A DNA stretch of 37,164 nt. It comes from Marinobacter sp. (GTDB lineage: Bacteria; Pseudomonadota; Gammaproteobacteria; Pseudomonadales; Oleiphilaceae). Below, one piece after another: positions 28,306 to 37,092 of the stretch (the stretch's first letter is position 1; each line of letters begins with the position of its first letter). A program made the translations under genes and the position numbers. A model generated the notes under the pieces. That model was not told the DNA's origin. It was given only the letters and a program-made list of their open reading frames with translations, and searched no databases. The DNA lies in assembly GCF_014859525.1 (NCBI RefSeq), contig NZ_JACUUB010000023.1, positions 1 to 37,164 on the forward strand, given 5' to 3'.

Positions 28306-29337
28306 ATGACTCAAGAACTGACCATTACCCGCCCTGATGACTGGCATCTGCATGTTCGTGACGGTGCGGTACTGAATAGCGTGGTGCCGGCAACCGCGGC
28401 CTGCTTTGGTCGGGCCATTATCATGCCTAACCTGGCTCCCCCGGTTACCGATGCAGCCGCCGCTTCGGCCTATCGGGAGCGGATTGTGGCTGCCGCCGGC
28501 CACACCGGTTTTGAGCCGCTCATGACCCTTTACCTGACCGAGAGCACCACCGCCGAACACATCCACTCAGCCAAGGCGGCGGGCGTTGTTGCGGCCAAGC
28601 TCTACCCGGCCGGAGCCACTACCAACTCTGCCTCAGGTGTGACCGATATTCGCAACATCTACCCGGTGCTGGAGGCGATGGCAGATTGCGGCATGCTGCT
28701 GTTGGTACACGGTGAAGTTACCGATGCCGATATTGACATCTTTGATCGTGAGAAGGTGTTTCTGGAACGCGTACTGGCCCCTACTATTGAGGCCTTTCCT
28801 TCGCTGAAAGTGGTTCTAGAGCACATCACCACCGCAGACTCTGCCGAATTCGTGCGCAGTCAAAGCAACGGCAAATTGGCAGCAACGCTGACGCCTCAGC
28901 ATTTAATGTACAACCGTAACCATATGCTCGTCGGAGGCATTCGGCCCCACCTTTACTGCCTGCCCATTCTCAAGCGTAACGTTCACCAAACGGCCTTGAG
29001 AGACGTCATTGCCAGCGGTGACTCGCGTTTTTTCCTGGGTACAGACTCTGCACCCCATGCCACCGACAAAAAAGAAGCGCCATGTGGATGTGCCGGCTGT
29101 TATTCAGCCTACGGTGCAATCGGGCTGTACGCCGACATTTTCGAGGAGCTGGGTGTTCTGGACAAGCTGGAGGCGTTTGCAAGCTTCAATGGCGCAGACT
29201 TCTATGGTCTGCCAAGAAACACCGACACCATTACCCTGGTGCGCGAGCCTTGGACCATGCCAGAGCAACTACCCTTGGCTGATGGCACCATCGTGCCTCT
29301 TAAAGCCGGTGAAACCGTTCACTGGCGCATGGCCTGA
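28306..29337 (+). CDS. pyrC: Dihydroorotase (type II)
   Basis: PyrC cyclises carbamoyl-aspartate to dihydroorotate in pyrimidine synthesis. The 343-residue protein (E. coli 348) has zinc ligands His14 and His16 in WHLHVRDG, the carboxylated bridging Lys98 in [12 protein letters not shown], His residues in LVHGEV and LEHITT, and Asp in [12 protein letters not shown]. The CGCAGCYSA segment is usual in the family. The frame opens at GTG 28282, but ATG 28306 matches family N-termini and sits a sensible distance from the extended -10 promoter. It is 37 bases upstream of rnt, likely cotranscribed. Confidence 0.97.
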   Translation: MTQELTITRPDDWHLHVRDGAVLNSVVPATAACFGRAIIMPNLAPPVTDAAAASAYRERIVAAAGHTGFEPLMTLYLTESTTAEHIHSAKAAGVVAAKLYPAGATTNSASGVTDIRNIYPVLEAMADCGMLLLVHGEVTDADIDIFDREKVFLERVLAPTIEAFPSLKVVLEHITTADSAEFVRSQSNGKLAATLTPQHLMYNRNHMLVGGIRPHLYCLPILKRNVHQTALRDVIASGDSRFFLGTDSAPHATDKKEAPCGCAGCYSAYGAIGLYADIFEELGVLDKLEAFASFNGADFYGLPRNTDTITLVREPWTMPEQLPLADGTIVPLKAGETVHWRMA

Positions 29338-29374
29338 ACCACCTTAAATTCAAACCGCGAACATCGGAGTTCGA

Positions 29375-30031
29375 GTGTCAGACGAAAACAAACCGCCACA
29401 CCCTATGTCCCGTCGCTTCCGTGGCTTTTTGCCGGTGGTTGTGGATGTTGAAACCGCCGGCTTTAATCCCGAACGGGATGCCCTGCTGGAAATCGCCGCT
29501 GTCCTGGTCACCATGGACGACGATGGCTGGGTACGCCGGGGCGAAACCTTCCTGCAGCAAATCGACCCTTTCGAGGGTGCCAACCTGGAGCAGTCGGCGC
29601 TGGACTTTACCGGTATTGATCCCTGGAGCCCAGAGCGAGAAGCCGTACCGGAACGTGAAGGCCTGAGCGAGATCTTTTCACCCATCCGCAAGGCGGTCAA
29701 AGAGCACGACTGCAAGCGTGCCGTTCTGGTTGGCCATAACGCCACCTTTGACCACAACTTTGTGTTTGCAGCCGCTCTTCGCGCCGACATCAAGCGCAAT
29801 CCGTTCCATCCATTTTCAACATTTGATACGGCCGCTCTGGCCGGTTTGGCCTACGGCCACACGGTTTTGGCGCAGGCCTGCAAACTGGCCGGCATTCCGT
29901 TCAGCAACAAAGAGGCGCACTCGGCGGCTTATGATGCCGAAAAAACCGCCGATCTGTTCTGCGGAATCGTCAACCGCTGGAAAGAGCTTGGAGGCTTCCC
30001 GCCCCCAATAATCAGCAACGACGAAGAGTAA
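29375..30031 (+). CDS. rnt: Ribonuclease T
   Basis: RNase T is a DEDD-family 3'-exoribonuclease that trims tRNA 3' ends and matures stable RNAs. The 218-residue protein (E. coli 215) has Exo [20 protein letters not shown] with Asp24 and Glu26, Exo [13 protein letters not shown], and Exo [17 protein letters not shown] (DEDDh type). Start is GTG 29375 with GGAG six bases upstream; MSRRFRG at 29405 is the only later Met near it and lacks a good ribosome-binding site. It follows pyrC, as in Pseudomonas, and ends at a strong terminator. Confidence 0.97.
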   Translation: MSDENKPPHPMSRRFRGFLPVVVDVETAGFNPERDALLEIAAVLVTMDDDGWVRRGETFLQQIDPFEGANLEQSALDFTGIDPWSPEREAVPEREGLSEIFSPIRKAVKEHDCKRAVLVGHNATFDHNFVFAAALRADIKRNPFHPFSTFDTAALAGLAYGHTVLAQACKLAGIPFSNKEAHSAAYDAEKTADLFCGIVNRWKELGGFPPPIISNDEE

Positions 30032-30047
30032 ATACCCCTTACCGCAA

Positions 30048-30083
30048 ACATTAAAAAACCCGCCGAAGCGGGTTTTTTAATGT
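30048..30083. terminator. Bidirectional terminator with a UUCG tetraloop
   Basis: A perfect sixteen-pair stem with a four-base loop (CGAA on plus, TTCG on minus). The GC half, ACCCGC/GCGGGT, is flanked by A6 and T6, so it can end transcription from both sides: rnt (stop 30031) and the fatty acyl-CoA reductase (stop 30096). On the minus transcript the loop is C-UUCG-G, a very stable tetraloop. Confidence 0.93.
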
Positions 30084-30095
30084 CCAGAGTCCCAA

Positions 30096-32081
30096 TTACC
30101 AGTAGATGCCGCGCATGATAGCCGCAAACGCTACCTGCTCAGAAGACACCTTGGGCTTCTCTCCAGACTTGCTGCCAGCAGCAGACGGAGAATCCGGGAA
30201 CATACGGTAACCAGTGTTCATAACGATCTCCGCCATCTTTGGCGCCAGAGCGTGAAGAACCTGGGCGAAGATACCCAGCCGGGTTGCGATACGCTTCGGG
30301 CGATACACGATGGCATCGGCCACCATAGTCGCAGCCTCATCCGGCGACAGCGTCGGCACAGAATCGTAGAGTTTGGTGGGCGCGATCATCGGCGTTTTCA
30401 CCAGCGGCATATTGATCGTCGTAAAGGTCACATTGCGATCAGACCACTCAGAAGCAGCACACCGGCTAAAGGCATCCAGCGCAGACTTGGAGGCGACGTA
30501 AGCCGAGAACCGGGGCGCGTTGGTCAACACCCCGATCGAGGAAATGTTCACAATGTGACCGCGGCGACGCTCCAGCATCTTGGGAGAGAAGCCCATGATC
30601 AGTCGCACCGAGCCGAAATAGTTCAGCTGCATGGTGCGCTCAAAGTCGTGGAAGCGATCGAAAGACAGATCCAATGACCGGCGGATCGAACGGCCAGCGT
30701 TGTTGATCAGCACGTCCACGTGGCCATGGTTGTCCAGAACGGTTTTTACAAACTCGTCGCAGGCGTTCATGTCTGAGAAATCGCACTGATAAGCATGCAC
30801 GCTGGCACCACGAGCCTCAAGCTGCGCCGCTACCTCGTTCAGATTTTCGGCCGTACGCGCACCAATCACCAGAATAGCGCCAGCATCGGCCAACTTCTCG
30901 GCCGTCGCCAGCCCAATGCCGGATGTTGCCCCGGTAACCACGCAAACCCGACCTTCAACGGTTCCGCGCAGTGTGCGATCTTTGAACAGATCGGGGTCCA
31001 GGTTACGTTCCCAGAAGTCCCAGATAACCGGTGCGTAATCGGTCAGGCGTGGCACGGCAATGCCGGTGTCCTTCAGGGCCCGTTCCGTTTCACGGGCATC
31101 AAACCGCGTCGGGTAGTTGATGAAAGACATCACCGACGGCGGAATACCCATGTCATCAAGCACTGCGGCTGTCAGTCGTTTAACAGGCGGCAGGTTTTTC
31201 AAGCTCTGACGAATGAACGGCGGAATAAAACCAAACATACGGGAATCAATCCGCATGCCCATTTTGGGCGCGTGACCGGCTTCGCTGAAGATGTTGAGAA
31301 TCTCACCCACCTTGTAAGGATCGGAATCGACAAGGTGGAAACACTTGCCGTCCTCACCATCGAGATGCGCAATGTGGTCCAGGGCGTTAACCACAAAATC
31401 TACCGGCACAATGTTCAGTCGACCGCCTTCGATACCGATGGTCGGCATCCATTGCGGCAGCGCATGGCGGATTTTCTGAATCATCTTGAAGAAATAATAG
31501 GGACCGTCAACCTTGTCCATCTCGCCGGTCTCGGAGTGACCGATGACCATGCCCGGGCGATAGATCCGGAACGGAACCTTGCACTCGTTGCGCACCACTT
31601 TCTCAGACTCGTGCTTGGTGCGCAGATAAGGATGATCCAGCTTCTCCGCTTCCTCAAACATGTCCTCGCGGAAAATACCTTTGAACAACCCTGCAGCAGC
31701 GATGGAAGACACATGATGGAAATGCTTGGCTGCCATGGCATCTGCAGCCTGAACCGCAGCGCGGGTACCTTCGATATTGGTGGCGGCCTGGGCGTCTTCA
31801 TCTGCGCCCATATCGTACACGGCGGCAAGATGGAAGAAATGATCCACATTGCCCTTCAGGGATTTCAGGGTCTTGGCATCAATGCCCAAATTCTTGCTGG
31901 TGAGATCCCCGATCACTGCCTTCACCCGGGAGTCATCGACACCCCAGCGTTCACGCAGTTTGGCCAGTTTATCCTGGGACTGTTCACGTACCAGGACATG
32001 AACGGTGCCACCACGTGCCAGTAACTTTTCTACCAGAAAACGACCGATAAAACCGGTGCCGCCTGTCAGGAAATAATTCAT
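30096..32081 (-). CDS. far: Fatty acyl-CoA reductase, alcohol-forming, two-domain
   Basis: The 661-residue protein closely resembles, from memory, the Marinobacter aquaeolei VT8 reductase Maqu_2507, which reduces acyl-CoA (or acyl-ACP) to fatty alcohol with NADPH for wax esters. The N-terminal extended-SDR half starts TGGTGFIGRFL, with Tyr and Lys in YLRTKHESEK near residue 175. The C-terminal classical SDR half has TGATSGIG near 383, NNAGRS, and YVASKSALDAF. The C-terminal half resembles Acinetobacter Acr1, so it probably makes the aldehyde and the N-terminal half reduces it; that split is inference. ATG 32081 has CGGA upstream; the frame extends to 32186 without similarity. Transcribed alone, with two operator-like repeats upstream. 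Confidence 0.93.
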   Translation of the reverse strand: MNYFLTGGTGFIGRFLVEKLLARGGTVHVLVREQSQDKLAKLRERWGVDDSRVKAVIGDLTSKNLGIDAKTLKSLKGNVDHFFHLAAVYDMGADEDAQAATNIEGTRAAVQAADAMAAKHFHHVSSIAAAGLFKGIFREDMFEEAEKLDHPYLRTKHESEKVVRNECKVPFRIYRPGMVIGHSETGEMDKVDGPYYFFKMIQKIRHALPQWMPTIGIEGGRLNIVPVDFVVNALDHIAHLDGEDGKCFHLVDSDPYKVGEILNIFSEAGHAPKMGMRIDSRMFGFIPPFIRQSLKNLPPVKRLTAAVLDDMGIPPSVMSFINYPTRFDARETERALKDTGIAVPRLTDYAPVIWDFWERNLDPDLFKDRTLRGTVEGRVCVVTGATSGIGLATAEKLADAGAILVIGARTAENLNEVAAQLEARGASVHAYQCDFSDMNACDEFVKTVLDNHGHVDVLINNAGRSIRRSLDLSFDRFHDFERTMQLNYFGSVRLIMGFSPKMLERRRGHIVNISSIGVLTNAPRFSAYVASKSALDAFSRCAASEWSDRNVTFTTINMPLVKTPMIAPTKLYDSVPTLSPDEAATMVADAIVYRPKRIATRLGIFAQVLHALAPKMAEIVMNTGYRMFPDSPSAAGSKSGEKPKVSSEQVAFAAIMRGIYW

Positions 32082-32206
32082 AGATAATCCGTCCTGCCTG
32101 TTGCTCTGTTGTTGTCGTTTGGCCAGCGCAGATAAGACTAAAGTCGTAATCTGCAATCCATTGTCCGGCATTCTACTTAATTGCAACTTTCATGTATCGA
32201 ACTTTT

Positions 32207-32226
32207 TTAGAGCATTTACTCTGTAA
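32207..32226. promoter_or_regulatory. Operator-like inverted repeat upstream of the fatty acyl-CoA reductase (site 1)
   Basis: TTAGAG-catttA-CTCTgtAA is an imperfect copy of site 2. The core AGAG-N6-CTCT is identical, and the outer bases are slightly degenerate. It lies about 126-145 bases upstream of the reductase start. Its centre is 33 bases from that of site 2, close to three helical turns. Confidence 0.5.
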
Positions 32227-32239
32227 CCCTTTGTTTTTG

Positions 32240-32257
32240 TTAGAGCTATTACTCTAA
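32240..32257. promoter_or_regulatory. Operator-like inverted repeat upstream of the fatty acyl-CoA reductase (site 2)
   Basis: TTAGAG-ctatta-CTCTAA is a perfect six-base inverted repeat with a six-base spacer. Together with site 1 it forms a same-face pair, typical of cooperative binding by a dimeric repressor or activator. No matching known consensus comes to mind. No obvious sigma-70 promoter can be assigned between these sites and the start codon. The rest of 32082-32458 holds nothing else I can identify. Confidence 0.5.
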
Positions 32258-32458
32258 TCCAGAACCCCGCCTGACAGCAAATGTCTGGAATATCGACACA
32301 CTGAGTTTGAGATTAGCACAGTAAACGGCGACGGTGGCCTTGCTGACCACAATTACCGAAGGGCAATGCAAGCAAAGCCCCGCAATGCGATAATCAGGAA
32401 CTTTCTGCGCCTGAGGGCGTCACTCATCAGCCACGACAACGAGGTTTATCCAACCCGC

Positions 32459-32758
32459 ATGAGCAACAATACGCCGAATACCGAACGCTACATCGCTATC
32501 GCCCGCGCCTGCCTTAAGGCCATCAACGATACCGCGGCCGACAAGGGCAGCCGGGAAGACAAGATTCAGGCCGTCTACCAGGCCATCGACAAGGCGTTTC
32601 AGGCGGAATTTGCCGACTACCGACAGTCCGTTGCCATCATGGCTACCGTGCTGGAGCGCATTGCCTCTGGTGAACTGGATGCTGACAAAGCCGCCAGTCT
32701 GGCTCGCCAGACGCTGGAGCAGCAACCCGCCAGCACCAAGACCGGATCTATGCACTGA
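32459..32758 (+). CDS. Small helical protein of unknown function
   Basis: A 99-residue, cysteine-free, Ala-rich helical protein without signal peptide or membrane segment. I do not recognise the family. The middle (SREDKIQAVYQAIDKAF) and C-terminal half (LERIASGELDADKAASLARQTLEQ) look like amphipathic helices. ATG 32459 is chosen because it gives a plausible N-terminus (MSNNTPNTERYIAIAR). Its best ribosome-binding site, GAGG, is rather far at 14 bases; the frame opens at 32366. It lies 41 bases before the M16 protease gene on the same strand and could be cotranscribed. Codon use is like its neighbours, so I believe it is real. Confidence 0.6.
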   Translation: MSNNTPNTERYIAIARACLKAINDTAADKGSREDKIQAVYQAIDKAFQAEFADYRQSVAIMATVLERIASGELDADKAASLARQTLEQQPASTKTGSMH

Positions 32759-32799
32759 CACCACCGTTATCCTTTGAACCACCAAAGAAAAGAGGCCCC

Positions 32800-35652
32800 A
32801 TGACTGCCGAACGCCCCGAGTTCCATCGTCTGCAACGCTTCTCGTTTTTTCTATTGTTCATGCTCGGCATTGCTTTGCTCAGCACCCTGGCGGTGGCCAG
32901 CGTATCGCCAACCAAAAGCCCGAATGATCCAAACGAGTACCGCTACCTGGAGCTGGACAATGGCTTGCGGGTGATTCTCGCCTCCGATCCGGATGCCGAT
33001 AAAGCCGCAGCATCCATGAACGTCGCTGTCGGCAGTGGCGATGATCCCGCTGAACGGGAGGGCCTCTCGCATTTTTTGGAGCACATGTTGTTCCTGGGTA
33101 CTGAAAAGTACCCGGATCCGGGTGAATATCAGCAATTTATCCGCAGCCACGGGGGCAGCCACAACGCATTCACCGCCTTTGCAGACACCAACTACTTTTT
33201 TGATGTCGAGGCGGATTTTCTGGAGCCAGCCCTGGATCGGTTTGCCCAGCAATTTTCCCACCCATTGTTCACGCCAGAACTGGTCGACCGCGAGCGTAAT
33301 GCGGTGCACTCCGAATACACCGCCAAACTGAAAGAAGATGGCCGTCGCTTTCTGTCCGTCCGCAAAGCCGGTGGCAATCCAGACCATGCCTTCAGCCAGT
33401 TTGCTGTTGGCAATCTGACAACCCTGGAAAACACAGAAGACAACCCACTCAGGCCTGATCTTATCCAGTTCTGGCACGATAAGTATTCAGCCAACATCAT
33501 GACGCTAGCCGTCTATGGTCCACAATCGCTGGATCAGCTCGAAGACATGGTTCGCCAACGTTTCACTGCTATTGAAAACCGTAACCTGACGATCAAAACC
33601 CACGTTCAATCGTTGTACGATAATCGCCGGTTACCCGAGCGCATCACTGCAGAGAGCCTGCGAGATTCCCGCAGCCTGACTCTGTCATTTCCCATTCCAT
33701 CGCAGCGCGACAATTACCGCACCAAACCGGCATCTTACATCGCCAACTTGCTCGGTCATGAGGGTCCCGGCAGCTTGTTCGATACGTTAAAGAAAGCCGG
33801 TTTGGTTGAAGCGCTGTCTGCCGGCCTGGGCATGGATACCGGAGAACACGCCACCCTGGACGTCCGAATGTCACTCACCCGAGAAGGGCTGGACAAGCAG
33901 GACGACATCATTGCCCTGGCGTTTCGCTATATTGATCAGATCCGCGCCAAAGGCATCAGCCAGCAACGCTTTGACGAAATGAAGCAACTCGCGGTCATTG
34001 ATTTTCGCTTCCGTGAACGCAGCGAACCCATGCGCGAGGCCATGCGACTGTCCAGCTTGCTTCGTGACTACCCACCCGCCGATGTATTGAGCGCCCCCTG
34101 GCTCATGGACCGCTTTGCTCCGGAGCAATATCAGGCGATTCTGGACCATCTGACACCGGATAATCTCAAGGTATGGGTGTCTGCACCCAACCGGAATTTT
34201 AAAACGCCACTCATTACCAAATGGTATGAGACCCAGTGGCATCGTGAGCCGCTGTCGGTGCCAGAGGAGGTAGATGCTGCCCTTGCAGACCAACTAAGCC
34301 TGCCAGGTACCAATCCGTTCGTGCCTGAAAACCTGGACCTGGTGCCCGGCCAGAGCATGGCTCATCCGGTTCAGTTGGGCACACTCGACGGCCTGGATAT
34401 CTGGTACGCCAGAGACACCCGCTTCAACACGCCCAAAGCCAATGTGTTCATCAGCCTGCGCACCCCCAAAGCAAGGGCTTCTGCCCGTAACGAAGTGCTT
34501 ACCCAACTGCTGGTCGATGCTATCGATACCAACGTGAACGCCTGGGCTTATTCGGCGCGCCTGGCAGGGCTGGATTACAGCATTTATCCCCACCTGCGCG
34601 GTGTCGCCATCCGGGTAGGCGGCTACAACGACAAGCTGCACAAACTGGTTAACCGGATACTGCTGGAGTTTGCCGATCCCGACTTCACGGAGCAGCGCTT
34701 CCAGATTGCCCGTCAACGGCTGATCGATGGCCTGGAGAACAAAGCCAAAGATCGTCCGGTACAGCAAACCTCCGAATTCGTTCAAATCGCACTGATCGAC
34801 GGCACGTTCCCGGTCGCAGATAAACTGGACGCAGCCAGGGGTGTCACACTGGCAGAACTGGAATCATTCGGGACTGATCTGGTGGCCAAAACCGATCCCG
34901 TCATGCTGGCTCACGGCAATCTGACCGAAGCCTCTACTCTGAACATGGCCCGTCAAGTTCAGGCCATGGTGCTGGACGGGCGCGAACGCACGGTTGTGGA
35001 TCGTTCTCGCATACGGCAACTGCCCGCGGGCCAAGCTGCCGCCATTCTGAACGTAGAACACCCAGACACCGGCTACACACTTTATCTGCAAGGCAACAAC
35101 ACGTCGTATGAAGAGCGGGCGCGTTACCGCCTGTTGGCGCAAATTCTCAGCAGTCCGTTCTATGAAGATATCCGGACCACCCGCCAGCTTGGGTACATTG
35201 TCTATGCCACCGCTTTCGAAATCCTTGAAACACCGGCCCTAGGCCTGGTTGTACAGTCACCAGAATCCAGTGGTGAAGCCATTGACCAGGCGGTTGCCGA
35301 ATTCTCAGAAGGTTTTGTCGCGCGTCTGAACGACATAGACAGTGATCGATTGCAACGAGAGAAGCAGGCTGTGATCAGTCAGCTACTGGAACGAGATCGT
35401 CAGCTGGGCGAGGTCTCCAGCCGTTACTGGCAAGAAATCGACCGCGGCAATATCCGCTTTGACAGCCGCGAACGGTTGGCGGATGCCATCCGGGATGTCA
35501 CTCTGGAAGAGCTTCAGCAGACGTTCCGCGAGGCGCTGATCGATCGCACCCGGGCTTTGCGGGTGACCACCGGCGAGGACACCGACGATGCGCGGTCAAC
35601 CCTCAAACAACTGCGCCAACGGGCAGCAGTGCCAGACAAGACACCCGGCTAA
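32800..35652 (+). CDS. M16 family zinc metallopeptidase (insulinase/pitrilysin-like), secreted or periplasmic
   Basis: The 950-residue product has the full pitrilysin layout of four M16 half-domains. The inverted zinc motif His91-x-x-Glu94-His95 is in LSHFLEHMLFLG, with third ligand Glu172 in AVHSEY. The second and third domains lack the motif, and the last has the RQLGYIVYA segment typical of the C-terminal substrate-binding part. An N-terminal hydrophobic stretch (about residues 15-34) after a basic start indicates export, as for E. coli PtrA, with cleavage near VAS. PtrA degrades small polypeptides in the periplasm. AAAGAGG lies about nine bases before ATG. The stop codon overlaps that of the convergent transferase gene by four bases. 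Confidence 0.93.
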   Translation: MTAERPEFHRLQRFSFFLLFMLGIALLSTLAVASVSPTKSPNDPNEYRYLELDNGLRVILASDPDADKAAASMNVAVGSGDDPAEREGLSHFLEHMLFLGTEKYPDPGEYQQFIRSHGGSHNAFTAFADTNYFFDVEADFLEPALDRFAQQFSHPLFTPELVDRERNAVHSEYTAKLKEDGRRFLSVRKAGGNPDHAFSQFAVGNLTTLENTEDNPLRPDLIQFWHDKYSANIMTLAVYGPQSLDQLEDMVRQRFTAIENRNLTIKTHVQSLYDNRRLPERITAESLRDSRSLTLSFPIPSQRDNYRTKPASYIANLLGHEGPGSLFDTLKKAGLVEALSAGLGMDTGEHATLDVRMSLTREGLDKQDDIIALAFRYIDQIRAKGISQQRFDEMKQLAVIDFRFRERSEPMREAMRLSSLLRDYPPADVLSAPWLMDRFAPEQYQAILDHLTPDNLKVWVSAPNRNFKTPLITKWYETQWHREPLSVPEEVDAALADQLSLPGTNPFVPENLDLVPGQSMAHPVQLGTLDGLDIWYARDTRFNTPKANVFISLRTPKARASARNEVLTQLLVDAIDTNVNAWAYSARLAGLDYSIYPHLRGVAIRVGGYNDKLHKLVNRILLEFADPDFTEQRFQIARQRLIDGLENKAKDRPVQQTSEFVQIALIDGTFPVADKLDAARGVTLAELESFGTDLVAKTDPVMLAHGNLTEASTLNMARQVQAMVLDGRERTVVDRSRIRQLPAGQAAAILNVEHPDTGYTLYLQGNNTSYEERARYRLLAQILSSPFYEDIRTTRQLGYIVYATAFEILETPALGLVVQSPESSGEAIDQAVAEFSEGFVARLNDIDSDRLQREKQAVISQLLERDRQLGEVSSRYWQEIDRGNIRFDSRERLADAIRDVTLEELQQTFREALIDRTRALRVTTGEDTDDARSTLKQLRQRAAVPDKTPG

Positions 35653-36290
35653 CGCTCTCCGACCATGCGCCGGAAGCGCTCCCAGTCTTCTGGCTCATCC
35701 ACATCCCAGCGGGGCTCCAGCACATACACACTGAGCCCCGCTGCTTCCATTCGAGCCAGCGTTTGCTCCAATACCCTCGGCGTGCCCCAGTCAATCCCCG
35801 CCAAAGCATCGGCCGTTAACTTGCGGACACCGATCAACACATAGCCGCCGTCATCCGATGGCCCCAACACCACATCGGCATGGTCCAGGGCCACAATTGC
35901 AGACCGAACGTAGCCCGGATCTACCGAAGGGCAGTCACTGCCAATCACGACAGCTTTTGCATAGGTCTCGATACCCTGTGTTAAGGCCCGGAACATACGC
36001 TCCCCCAGATCATCCCCCTGTTGAAAATACTGTTGCAGGCCAGCCCCTTCAATATTGGCCAGCAGCGATGAGGCGTATTCTGGCGGTTGCTCCAGGGGGC
36101 GATCCCACCAAAAACTGACGTCGTAGCCTGTCGCACAAAGGTTATCGAGCACTTCCAGACTCAGGGTAACGTGTGCCTGCAAAGCACCGTCAATACCCAG
36201 CGCCGGAATCAAACGGGTTTTAACCCGGCCGGGCTGGGGCCATTTGGCAAATTGCATCAGCATGGCCGGGGAATTCTCAGTGTTTTGCAT
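35649..36290 (-). CDS. TIGR04282-type glycosyltransferase-like protein (rSAM/selenodomain-associated transferase 1)
   Basis: A 213-residue GT-A/nucleotidyltransferase-fold protein of the CofC-like group. It has FAKWPQPGRVKTRLIPALG at the N-terminus, the GSDCP-S motif near residue 95, and GPSDDGGYVLIGVRK near 123, which holds the metal and nucleotide site. The C-terminal DVDEPEDWERF is also typical. Family members travel with TIGR04283 proteins, as here; some annotation links both to arsenosugar synthesis, but no ArsM or radical-SAM partner is visible in this window. ATG 36290 has GGAGGA nine bases upstream; earlier in-frame ATGs lack spacing. It overlaps the upstream gene by 14 bases, so the two are coupled. 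Confidence 0.85.
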   Translation of the reverse strand: MQNTENSPAMLMQFAKWPQPGRVKTRLIPALGIDGALQAHVTLSLEVLDNLCATGYDVSFWWDRPLEQPPEYASSLLANIEGAGLQQYFQQGDDLGERMFRALTQGIETYAKAVVIGSDCPSVDPGYVRSAIVALDHADVVLGPSDDGGYVLIGVRKLTADALAGIDWGTPRVLEQTLARMEAAGLSVYVLEPRWDVDEPEDWERFRRMVGER

Positions 36291-36996
36291 GGCGTACATT
36301 CCTCCGCCAGAGAGCTGCCAGGGATTCCGGCGTGTCGCCACGCCAATAACGCCAACGTAAGCGCCACATCAGCACAATGGTTGGCCACACGCCGCCCTGC
36401 TCCCAACGCCGGCTATCGGTCACCACCGGTGACGCAATACACATCGGGCGAGCCATCAGTTTCAGGCGTTTTGACAACTCGACATCCTCCATCAAGGGCA
36501 TAGGGCGAAAGCCCCCCAGAGTTTCAAATACATCGCGACGAACAAATATGCCCTGGTCGCCGGTACAGATCCCGGTCAGCCGGGAGCGCCAATTCATAAA
36601 CCACTCCACCACACGGAACATCCGCCGATCACCGCTAAGGCGCACATCAAAACGACCCCAGGCAGCATCATCCCGGCAAACCTTGGTAAGGCGTGCCAGA
36701 GCATCGTCGGGCAAACGGGTGTCTGCGTGTAGAAAAAGAATCAGATGGCCTTGAGCCTTGTCTGCGCCCGCATTCATCTGTATGGCGCGGCCTGGATTCG
36801 AGACCAGCAGATGATCACAGAGAGGCCGCGCAAGTTCGACGGTACGATCGGAACTGCCACCGTCTACCACAATCACTTCATGGCCCGCCTGCCGAATGGG
36901 CTGGAGTGCCCGCAGGCTTTCTTCAATGCCGGCAGCCTCCATCCAGACAGGCATGACCACACTGACAGACAGAACGTGAGAAGGGTTCGATTTCAT
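36277..36996 (-). CDS. TIGR04283-type family 2 glycosyltransferase (rSAM/selenodomain-associated transferase 2)
   Basis: A 239-residue GT2 enzyme. The nucleotide-binding strand VSVVMPVWMEA opens the domain, followed by VIVVDGGSSDRT and the metal-site segment LFLHADTRLP near residue 90. Later WGRFDVRLSGDRRMFRVVEWFMNWRSRLTGICTGDQGIFVRR and LMEDVELSKRLK are characteristic of TIGR04283. A basic C-terminus ends the protein. The true sugar donor and acceptor are unknown. ATG 36996 is chosen on the conserved N-terminus; the ribosome-binding site is weak. It is first in a two-gene minus-strand operon. Confidence 0.88.
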   Translation of the reverse strand: MKSNPSHVLSVSVVMPVWMEAAGIEESLRALQPIRQAGHEVIVVDGGSSDRTVELARPLCDHLLVSNPGRAIQMNAGADKAQGHLILFLHADTRLPDDALARLTKVCRDDAAWGRFDVRLSGDRRMFRVVEWFMNWRSRLTGICTGDQGIFVRRDVFETLGGFRPMPLMEDVELSKRLKLMARPMCIASPVVTDSRRWEQGGVWPTIVLMWRLRWRYWRGDTPESLAALWRRNVRHAKH

Positions 36997-37046
36997 AGTA
37001 ACGGCTAACTGACCAAAGACAGGCCACAACCATAACCGGACACCCC

Positions 37047-37075
37047 TTGAGCAACAAGCCCTTGCCCGCTATCAT
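37047..37075 (+). promoter_or_regulatory. Sigma-70 promoter of the tRNA-Arg gene
   Basis: TTGAGC (37047-37052), a 17-base spacer and TATCAT (37070-37075), followed by the GC-rich stretch ACCGCC. This GC-rich discriminator is the feature seen in stringently controlled stable-RNA promoters. The predicted start near 37082 is about ten bases before the tRNA. Confidence 0.7.
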
Positions 37076-37092
37076 ACCGCCTCTTCTGAAAT

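Noticed and set aside
30795..32024. 409-codon plus-strand frame opposite the fatty acyl-CoA reductase
   Set aside because: Antisense to an intact recognised enzyme; the composition rich in His, Asn and Gly is that of a shadow frame.
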